Positions 7,401 to 13,488 of a stretch of DNA of 13,488 bases are shown piece after piece. Position numbers and translations under genes: made by a program. Each line of letters starts with the position of its first letter. Position 1 is the stretch's first letter. The notes under the pieces were generated by a model, which made no database searches, was not told the origin of the DNA, and saw only the letters and a program-made list of their open reading frames with translations. The stretch comes from DATJYV01 sp035499415 (GTDB lineage Bacteria > Bacteroidota > Ignavibacteria > UBA10030), in contig DATJYV010000098.1 of NCBI GenBank assembly GCA_035499415.1, forward strand, positions 1-13,488, given 5' to 3'.

Positions 7401-7421
7401 CGGAGTTTCCACGCAGGAATT

Positions 7422-8408
7422 TTACTGCTGCAACCGACGGTCCGGCTGGACTCCGATGGATCTTTTGATGATGTAAACCGGCCGTTGCTTGGCCTCATAG
7501 TAGATCCGCGCCAGATATTCTCCGATGAGGCCGAGCGAAAGCAGCTGCACGCCGCCGAGAAACAGAATGGAGATCAGCAACGATGTCCACCCCGGGACCG
7601 TATTCTTCAGCACAAAGAATGCGTAGAGCGAATAGACTGTGTAGAGAATCCCAAACCCGATGGCGATGGCGCCGAATACGGTAACGAAATGGAGCGGAGC
7701 CGCCGTGAAGGAGAGCATTCCGTCCAGCGCGAGGCGCGACATTTTGCGGAGCGTATACTTGCTTTTTCCGGCGTAGCGCGGCTGTGCCGTGTATGATATC
7801 GAGCTGGACGTGAACCCCACCCATCGTATCAGCCCGCGGAGAAATCGGTCGCGTTCCGGCATGGTCTTTAGGATTTCAACCACTTCCCGGCTGAGAAGTC
7901 GAAAATCCGCGGTGAACGATTCGATGCGGATGTCGGAAAACGCGTTCATCACGCGGTAATACAGCCCCGACGAGAGTTTCTTGAACAGCGGCTCATTCAC
8001 AGTCTCCGTGCGAATGGTATAGACAATGTCGCTTCCATTCCGCCACTGCTTCAGCATTTCGGGAATCAGGGCGGGGGGATGCTGAAGGTCGCCGTCCATC
8101 GTGATGACCGCATCGCCCCGTGCCGCATCGAGCCCGGCTGTCAGTGCCGCCTGGTGTCCAAAGTTGCGCGAGAACGAAATGGCCTTGACGGCTCGATCTT
8201 TCGCGGCGATCTGTTCAACCAATGTCAACGTCTCGTCGGAACTTCCATCATCCACAAAAATTATCTCCCATGCGCAACCGGTCTCCCGAAGGACAGCCGA
8301 AAGCCGTTTGTGGACTTCCCGAATGTTCTCCGCTTCGTCGAGCACGGGAACGACAATCGAAATGAGCTTGCGCGAGTTTATTTGGTGTTCCCGCTTCTTC
8401 GTGGCCAT
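7422..8408 (-). CDS. GtrB/ArnC-like polyprenyl-phosphate glycosyltransferase (GT2)
   Basis: 328 residues. The GT-A domain has SIVVPVLDEAENI, FVDDGSSDET (51-60), RNFGHQAALTAGLD (81-94), the metal motif MDGDLQHPP (104-112) and RYAGKSKY (211-218). Two membrane helices (about 240-265 and 276-299) are followed by GEYLARIYYEAKQRPVYII, the usual end of this family. The length and layout match bactoprenol glucosyltransferase GtrB and undecaprenyl-phosphate transferase ArnC. The expected reaction moves a sugar from a UDP or GDP donor to undecaprenyl phosphate on the cytoplasmic face. The sugar is not predictable. It lies 153 bases after the heparinase gene and just before a GT-C gene, its probable user. 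Start ATG 8406-8408 has only a weak ribosome binding site. Confidence 0.93.
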   Translation of the reverse strand: MATKKREHQINSRKLISIVVPVLDEAENIREVHKRLSAVLRETGCAWEIIFVDDGSSDETLTLVEQIAAKDRAVKAISFSRNFGHQAALTAGLDAARGDAVITMDGDLQHPPALIPEMLKQWRNGSDIVYTIRTETVNEPLFKKLSSGLYYRVMNAFSDIRIESFTADFRLLSREVVEILKTMPERDRFLRGLIRWVGFTSSSISYTAQPRYAGKSKYTLRKMSRLALDGMLSFTAAPLHFVTVFGAIAIGFGILYTVYSLYAFFVLKNTVPGWTSLLISILFLGGVQLLSLGLIGEYLARIYYEAKQRPVYIIKRSIGVQPDRRLQQ

Positions 8409-8443
8409 TATTCCGACTGGATGGAAATTCGATGTGACGGATG

Positions 8444-8451
8444 AAAATATA
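8444..8451 (-). promoter_or_regulatory. Possible promoter -10/-7 element for the GT2/GT-C pair
   Basis: On the minus strand TATATTTT is close to both a sigma70 -10 (TATATT) and the Bacteroidota TAnnTTTG element. It lies 35 bases before the GT2 start, the most A/T-rich spot in an otherwise G/C-rich gap. No good -35 or -33 element is found, so this is only a candidate. Confidence 0.22.
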
Positions 8452-8524
8452 GCAATAGTTCCAGCCCGACGCTACCTGATTATCGGCACTCCGGGCGAAT
8501 CACCGGGTGGGCGCCGGTTTCTCC

Positions 8525-8541
8525 CGGACGCATCGCGTCCG
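8525..8541. repeat. Inverted repeat in the heparinase-GT2 gap
   Basis: CGGACGC-ATC-GCGTCCG forms a 7-bp perfect stem with a 3-base loop, 21 bases beyond the heparinase stop on the minus strand. A second small inverted repeat, GATTC-ATC-GAATC (8551-8563), sits right at the stop. Neither is followed by a T-run on the minus strand, so termination would be weak or factor-dependent. They may instead stabilise the transcript end. Confidence 0.4.
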
Positions 8542-8561
8542 ACTTCGAGGGATTCATCGAA

Positions 8562-10562
8562 TCACCCCACCTCTGATGGCTCAATAACTATTTCCATTCT
8601 CGCGGGGAGTTGAACCTTCAGCGACAGGCGAAGTGTTTTATTGCGAAATCGAAGACCGTAGCTTGGCGAAAACCAGCTTTCCGCTATCTCCCACGCTCCA
8701 GCTGAGCACGTCAGAGCATATCGAAGGTTACCCTGAGCCGCGACAGCCCGCCGGCCCGACTCGAGCGAAACGACAACATCGGGGGCAAAGTGCAGATAGC
8801 TTTCCAGCAAATGCTCTCCCGTCCCTTTGAGGTCATCGACGATCCTTAACTTTCCGCTCGCCGGCTCGAGCTGGAAGGACCTGCGGTGGATTACATTCAG
8901 GTGGGAGTACGCGTCGTGTTCGACCTCAAGTTCAATCGTTTCCCCTTCGATGTTCCATTTGGTCACTTTTGGCCTGGAGTTATCGACGCGTATCGCCCAA
9001 AGGCCATCGAACGGCGCCTGTTCCTGACCGTCGACGACGATGGTATTGTGCGAGCGTGTCCGCCGGAATTCCTGACGCGCTTCAATGTCGAACGTGTAAC
9101 CGTACGTGCCCGAATCGACAATCAGCGGATGACCCCGATGCCAGAATTCAAAACTCAGGACATCGTTATGGCCGTGGCCGCCACGGCCCCGCAATCCAAT
9201 GTCGCCCGCGTCGACGGTTACGTGGGTATCGGCAGACTGCAGGATATAGAAACCTCCCCCCGGGAATGCGCGCGAGCCCGTCTTTGCCGCCTCTGCGCGC
9301 AGTAACTGCCATCGTTCAAACCCCTCTCCCCCGAACAACCAGAGAACATGCTGGTGAAATTTCCCCGCGGCGATCTTCAAATCGCTCCGGTCGAACAGAA
9401 CGGCGCCGACGGCAAGCATCTGGCGGTGGTCGTTGATCTCGTCCTTCAGGAAGAGCCGGAACAATCGCCCATCGTCGGCATCTCCGTACAGAGGGATCGA
9501 GCCATCCGGGCGGGAATAGGCAAGGACGAAATCGAACATTTTCCCGAGGCGCCGGAGAAAGTCATCCGACCATCGCAGGCCGTTATGCTTCCCGAGAATC
9601 GCCGCGCTGGTAAAGAATTCAAGCACGAGGCGATGGTAACTCGTTGACTTTTCGTAGTCCACGCCGTCCGGATAGACCTGATTTGCCATTTCCTCTTCGA
9701 GTCCCCGCATCCCTTTCTCGAGCCACCGTTTTCCAAAAGGAGTTTGGCGGAAGAAAATTCCGAGAAACGTGAGACCGACAAGGTCCGCGAGAAGGTGATT
9801 GTGATTCCGGACGGAGTATTCGAGATTATTCTCGATGAACACCCCGTGCACGTAGAGACTCTTGAAGAATTTCAGCCAGAATGCCGCCGGAATCGTGCTC
9901 GATTCACAAAAAAAATAATATCCGGCCATCCAGTTCACTGCACGAATCGACGCTTCCATGCCGTTGGCCCAGTTCACTCCGAGTCCGGGAGGATTTTGTT
10001 CGATCCAGTCGTCCGCCAGTGATCTGAATTTTTCAGCGTACTCCTCGCTGTGCGTCAGCCAGTACGCCTTGCCAAGCCACCAGTTCTGGTGAAACCGGCT
10101 TAACTCCCACGGAACCTTCACGTCGGATGGACGACCGCGGTCCTCAAGGTCGAGCTCGTTTGTTGGGGCGAGGTCCCATTCGATCCCGCTCTTGAAATCA
10201 CGTTGCCAGCGAATCCGGTCGCCGAGCTCGACGATTCCCGACCCAAGCGTTTGGAAGCTGTTGTTCAGAACCAGTCGGGCTTCTTCGAGGATGGATTCGT
10301 GCGGCTGCGTTGTCGTCAGGGTGTTCAGAAAGAAGTCTTTCCGATTCCGGGGATGGAAGAAAAAACGAAGGCGCAGTTGTTCGTGCAATCTACCGACGAT
10401 CTCGTCGACGGTTCCGGCTTCGTTCAGGAGGGATATGAATCGGGCGTCCGGTAGCCGTCTGAGCCTGGCCGCGAGGACGCGGCTCCACCAGCCATGCCGG
10501 ACGAAACGGTGTTCGATGATACGATAAAGGTCTTGCGGGCGTTCGATATCGGAGAGGCGCAC
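8562..10562 (-). CDS. Heparinase II/III-family protein (polysaccharide lyase-like)
   Basis: 666 residues, starting at GTG 10560-10562, the first start codon after the AsnB stop in that frame (gap 9 bases). The N-terminal alpha/alpha-toroid (about 70-400) contains NWANGMEASIRAVNW (197-211), RNHNHLLAD (252-260) and YEKSTSYHR (303-311), where Y309 and H310 are candidates for the catalytic Tyr/His. The C-terminal beta-sandwich has GGHGHNDVLSFE (461-472), DSGTYGY (483-489) and RRTRSHNTIVVDG (500-512), the hallmark motifs of heparinase II/III. Known members cleave uronic-acid glycans by beta-elimination. No signal peptide is seen: the N-terminus is charged (RLSDIERPQ). It is typically found beside AsnB in exopolysaccharide loci. 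Substrate and location are uncertain. Confidence 0.9.
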   Translation of the reverse strand: MRLSDIERPQDLYRIIEHRFVRHGWWSRVLAARLRRLPDARFISLLNEAGTVDEIVGRLHEQLRLRFFFHPRNRKDFFLNTLTTTQPHESILEEARLVLNNSFQTLGSGIVELGDRIRWQRDFKSGIEWDLAPTNELDLEDRGRPSDVKVPWELSRFHQNWWLGKAYWLTHSEEYAEKFRSLADDWIEQNPPGLGVNWANGMEASIRAVNWMAGYYFFCESSTIPAAFWLKFFKSLYVHGVFIENNLEYSVRNHNHLLADLVGLTFLGIFFRQTPFGKRWLEKGMRGLEEEMANQVYPDGVDYEKSTSYHRLVLEFFTSAAILGKHNGLRWSDDFLRRLGKMFDFVLAYSRPDGSIPLYGDADDGRLFRLFLKDEINDHRQMLAVGAVLFDRSDLKIAAGKFHQHVLWLFGGEGFERWQLLRAEAAKTGSRAFPGGGFYILQSADTHVTVDAGDIGLRGRGGHGHNDVLSFEFWHRGHPLIVDSGTYGYTFDIEARQEFRRTRSHNTIVVDGQEQAPFDGLWAIRVDNSRPKVTKWNIEGETIELEVEHDAYSHLNVIHRRSFQLEPASGKLRIVDDLKGTGEHLLESYLHFAPDVVVSLESGRRAVAAQGNLRYALTCSAGAWEIAESWFSPSYGLRFRNKTLRLSLKVQLPARMEIVIEPSEVG

Positions 10563-10571
10563 AGCCGGAAC

Positions 10572-12542
10572 TCACACGACCCTGAACTCGCGCATCCACA
10601 GCTCGAGGTTGATGAATCGCCAGGCGTCATAGCTTTTCACTCGGAGCCGCGGATTGTCGAGTCGATTCAAGAGCGCCCGCCCATCAATGTATCGTGAAGA
10701 CCGGAATGGCTCGCTCTTCAAACGCCCGACGATCGATGGCATGAGCTCGTTCAGCCATTCCTTTTCGGGCGTGACGAATCCCATCTTATCCCGGCGCCAT
10801 TGGATTTCCTTTGGCAGAACGCCCTCCATGGCGCGGCGCAGGATATATTTCGACCAGCCGGCGTGAATTTTGTATACCGCCGGCATGCGCATGACAAATT
10901 CCACGAGGCGGTAATCCACAAACGGGACGCGCGCCTCGACGGAAAACCGCATGGAATTGCGGTCTTCGTAATGCAAAAGCTGCTGAAGATTGTTCCTGGT
11001 CTCATCCTCCCACAACCGTGTCTGAAGCGTCATATCCTGTTTGTCGAAAAATGACCGGGTGGAAAAATCGGGATGCAGGAAGTCCGCCTGCGTGAGGAAC
11101 AGGAGATGAAGCGGCTTGGGAATGAAGGATCGCGATAATTTCTGAATGACGTTTCCGAGGAATTGCGTACTGGAGACGCCGGCGATCGACGCACTCGCCC
11201 GGATTTCGCGGATGAATTCGGATAAGCGGCCGGCTCTCAGCAGTTCCGCATGGAAGATGGGGAAATGCCAGCGCCGGTAGCCGGCAAGAAGCTCGTCGGC
11301 TCCCTGACCGTCGAGAACGACCTTGACTCCATGCTCCGCTGTCAGCTTCATCACATTCCACTGCGCGTACATCGACGTGCTGTTGAACGGCTCGTCGTTT
11401 GTGCGGATCAGAGATGAAAGATCACTCCACAATCCTTGGGCGCTCGGTTTGATAAAAAATGAAGCTGTATTCGTCCGCTCGATCACTCTTTGAACGAAAC
11501 CATCCTCCGCATATTGGCGGAGGTCGTAGGTCGCGGTAAACGTCTTCTGGCGGTCGCCGATGACCTCGCTGCCGAGAAGTCCCTCGGATGCGAGGAGATT
11601 GTTCAGGACGCAGACGATGGAAGAGGAATCAACTCCGCCGCTGAGGCAACTTCCAAGCGTCACGTCGGATCGGAGCCGCAATCTCACCGAATCGACGAAC
11701 AGTTCCCGGAACCGATCCGCGTAGCGGGTTGCCTCTTGCTCGTCGAACTGCCCAAGTTCGGAATTCGTCTCGAGCGCGTAGTATTGCTCGATGTGCGGTC
11801 CGCTCCGGTCAATCAACGCAAAATGGCCGGGTCGAAGCTGAAAAATTCCGTCAAAGAACGTTTGTTCCGTGTGGTCGAGCGCACGGTGAACCAGATAATC
11901 GTAGACCATGCTGTCATTTGCGCGGGCGGTTGTGCCGGGGTTTTCCAGAAGGGCTTTGATTTCCGACGCGAAGACAAACGTCTCCGCCGCCCACGTGTAG
12001 TAAAAAGGTTTGACGCCGAACCGGTCGCGCGCGCAAAACAGAGTCTGCTTCCCGGCGTCCCACAGCGCAAAGCTCCACATTCCGTTGAACCGCCCGAGGC
12101 ACGCTGTTCCCCACTCTTTGTACGATTCGAGAATCACTTCCGCATCCGACTGTGTGCGAAACGTGTGGCCTTTCGATTTCAATTCTCCCCGGAGCTCCCG
12201 GTAGTTGTAGATCTCGCCGTTGAAGACGAGCCACACACGCTCCCCCTCGTCGGACATCGGTTCATGGCCTGTGGGAGAGAGGTCTATGATCCCCAGCCGG
12301 CGCCACCCGAGAACGACATTAGGAGAGAACCCGGCTTCGAGAGGGTCGGCGATGTGGGTTTTCCGAATCTCCGGCCTCGTGTCATCGCCGCGGCGGTGGT
12401 CGGTGATCCCCGATCTCGTATCCGCAAGCAGAAAGCCCTCGTCGTCCGGGCCGCGGTGGCGGAGGGCGTTGGTCATGTTGACGACGAGCGCCGGGTCGAC
12501 GATCCCGCCGCGAGGTTTGTAGATTCCGGCTATGCCGCACAT
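10572..12542 (-). CDS. asnB: Asparagine synthase (glutamine-hydrolysing)-type amidotransferase
   Basis: 656 residues. Residue C2 after the start Met is the glutaminase nucleophile (MCGIAGIY). The class II glutaminase domain has RHRGPDD (28-34), FNGEIYNY (107-114) and RDRFGVKPFYY (172-182). The synthase domain has the ATP-pyrophosphatase loop SGGVDSSS (301-308) and LDGQGADELLAGYR. About 30 residues, rich in charge (TRSGITDHRRGDDTRPEIR region, 42-75), are inserted between RHRGPDD and the next core strand relative to compact AsnB. The family uses glutamine and ATP to amidate a carboxylate. Here the setting between a flippase and a heparinase-like protein suggests amidation of a sugar acid or similar rather than free aspartate; that is inference. 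It starts 13 bases after the flippase stop, with GGCGG as a possible binding site. Confidence 0.93.
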   Translation of the reverse strand: MCGIAGIYKPRGGIVDPALVVNMTNALRHRGPDDEGFLLADTRSGITDHRRGDDTRPEIRKTHIADPLEAGFSPNVVLGWRRLGIIDLSPTGHEPMSDEGERVWLVFNGEIYNYRELRGELKSKGHTFRTQSDAEVILESYKEWGTACLGRFNGMWSFALWDAGKQTLFCARDRFGVKPFYYTWAAETFVFASEIKALLENPGTTARANDSMVYDYLVHRALDHTEQTFFDGIFQLRPGHFALIDRSGPHIEQYYALETNSELGQFDEQEATRYADRFRELFVDSVRLRLRSDVTLGSCLSGGVDSSSIVCVLNNLLASEGLLGSEVIGDRQKTFTATYDLRQYAEDGFVQRVIERTNTASFFIKPSAQGLWSDLSSLIRTNDEPFNSTSMYAQWNVMKLTAEHGVKVVLDGQGADELLAGYRRWHFPIFHAELLRAGRLSEFIREIRASASIAGVSSTQFLGNVIQKLSRSFIPKPLHLLFLTQADFLHPDFSTRSFFDKQDMTLQTRLWEDETRNNLQQLLHYEDRNSMRFSVEARVPFVDYRLVEFVMRMPAVYKIHAGWSKYILRRAMEGVLPKEIQWRRDKMGFVTPEKEWLNELMPSIVGRLKSEPFRSSRYIDGRALLNRLDNPRLRVKSYDAWRFINLELWMREFRVV

Positions 12543-12555
12543 GGCTGGATTCCGC

Positions 12556-13488
12556 CTACCCTTCCGTGGTACCCGTGATCCTCACCAGAAGCCGTCGCTT
12601 CACGAAGGCAACCTCATCGGCAAGGAAAAATCCGGTGACGAGAAGAATGCCGACGTATCCGGCGATGAGGATGAGCTTGATCAACACCGTGGTCCAGAAC
12701 GAAGAAGCGGGAATCAGGGATGATACTCCGAGGACGGCAGCGGCGGCCACAACCATCTTGGCGATCCTTTTCCATTCGTACGGAATTGCGGAGAGCCGGT
12801 GGGCAAACACGAACGAGAGCGTCGCCATGAGCAGATACGCGGTGGAGGATGCGATAGCCGAGCCGAATCCGCCGAGGCGCGGGACGAGGTACGCATTCAG
12901 GGCGATGCTGACGACGAGGGGGGGAATGGCAATAGGAAAAATCGAGAGCGATTTTTTTGTGATCGAAAGGATGATGCTGGAGACAAAAAAACAGCCCTGG
13001 AACAGGAAGCTGCAGGACAAGAGGAACACGACCGACGATGCGCCCGCATACCGGTTGGTGGCGAGCAGAGCAAGGAGCTCGGGCGTAAAGAGGGTGACGG
13101 CCAGGACCATCATCACTCCCACGAAGAAATAATACGTCAGGATTCTCGCATGTGTGGCAGGTGCGTTTTCCTGCCGGGCGAGCGAGAGCGCGACGGGAGG
13201 CCAGGCCATTTGGAATGCGAGGACCACAAGCTGGATGATCGACGCAAATCTGCTCCCCAATGAGTAGAGTCCGAGCTCATTCAGGGTCGACAACCGGAGA
13301 AGGAAGAAGCGGTCGCTGGAGCTGAGAAGCCACATGCTGACACTCCCCGCGATCAGCGGAAGGCTAAACGCCAGCATCTCTTTTGCAAGCGGGGGTGCGA
13401 GAGCAGGACGGAGCTCTTTTCGTGCGAACCAGAAACCGATGCACAGGGAGACGACATACGCGACCACCTGTGCTTCCAGCACTCCGAG
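12556..13488 (-). CDS. Wzx-type polysaccharide flippase, N-terminus beyond the window
   Basis: The frame is open to the last base of the window; the visible 310 residues are the C-terminal two thirds of a protein that is usually near 450-500 residues long. About eight to ten membrane helices are visible. The segment FSLPLIAGSVSMWLLSSSDR, with its Ser-Ser-Asp-Arg end, and the following ELGLYSLGSRFASII match the start of the second half of MOP-superfamily O-antigen/exopolysaccharide flippases. GGFGSAIASSTAYLLM is the usual late Gly-rich helix. The expected role is moving undecaprenyl-pyrophosphate-linked repeat units across the inner membrane. It lies directly upstream of asnB with a 13-base gap. 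A GTG at 13482 is internal, not the start. Confidence 0.88.
   Translation of the reverse strand, partial: LGVLEAQVVAYVVSLCIGFWFARKELRPALAPPLAKEMLAFSLPLIAGSVSMWLLSSSDRFFLLRLSTLNELGLYSLGSRFASIIQLVVLAFQMAWPPVALSLARQENAPATHARILTYYFFVGVMMVLAVTLFTPELLALLATNRYAGASSVVFLLSCSFLFQGCFFVSSIILSITKKSLSIFPIAIPPLVVSIALNAYLVPRLGGFGSAIASSTAYLLMATLSFVFAHRLSAIPYEWKRIAKMVVAAAAVLGVSSLIPASSFWTTVLIKLILIAGYVGILLVTGFFLADEVAFVKRRLLVRITGTTEG

Noticed and set aside
7401..7412. GTG 7412 as start of the minus-strand GT-C gene
   Set aside because: It adds only four residues and has no binding site, whereas ATG 7400 has a GGAA about 8 bases upstream.
6462..7796. Long plus-strand open frame opposite the minus-strand GT-C and GT2 genes
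   Set aside because: The product is Arg/His/Asp-rich with no domain, and it spans two well-supported minus-strand genes with clear motifs. It is an antisense shadow of G/C-rich codons.
11490..12578. Plus-strand open frame opposite asnB
   Set aside because: The minus-strand frame carries the full set of AsnB motifs (MCGI, GPDD, SGGVDSS), and the plus-strand product has none.

Overview
The window is moderately GC-rich DNA from what looks like a Gram-negative environmental bacterium. A multi-heme-era style CXXCH sensor kinase, a Wzx/AsnB/heparinase-type surface polysaccharide locus, weak Shine-Dalgarno sequences at many starts and a remnant of an exported M28 peptidase would fit a member of the Bacteroidota/Ignavibacteriota neighbourhood. 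That placement is a guess from gene content and was not tested.

Left part (1-3287, all plus strand). A C-terminal gene fragment (1-159) is followed by a decayed M28-type aminopeptidase remnant (309-551) and a textbook intrinsic terminator (582-612). A membrane histidine-kinase-like protein with a c-type heme motif follows (764-2209). Its phosphoacceptor histidine position reads arginine. A second intrinsic terminator (2229-2261) sits just before a 215-aa membrane protein of unknown function (2280-2927). The 360 bases after that hold no intact gene, but they contain what appears to be a small lipoprotein gene broken by one extra base at its lipobox cysteine (3007-3241).

Right part (3288-13488), a surface glycan assembly locus. 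On the plus strand, a polyprenyl-phosphate-sugar-synthase-like GT2 (3288-4460) directly abuts a GT-C membrane glycosyltransferase (4461-5987). On the minus strand, reading right to left, come a Wzx-type flippase cut by the window edge (12556-13488), an AsnB-type amidotransferase (10572-12542), a heparinase II/III-family protein (8562-10562), a GtrB/ArnC-like GT2 (7422-8408) and a second GT-C glycosyltransferase (5976-7400). The two strands collide tail to tail, and the two GT-C genes overlap by 12 bp at their stop codons.

How the genes may work together (inference). Each GT2 would charge a polyprenyl phosphate with one sugar on the cytoplasmic side, and the adjacent GT-C protein would transfer it outside. 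The locus thus carries two complete lipid-linked-sugar modules in mirror image. The flippase would export the lipid-linked repeat unit, AsnB would amidate a sugar acid or a similar acceptor, and the heparinase-like protein would cleave or edit a uronic-acid-containing chain. I did not find a tRNA, rRNA, CRISPR array, insertion sequence or phage gene.
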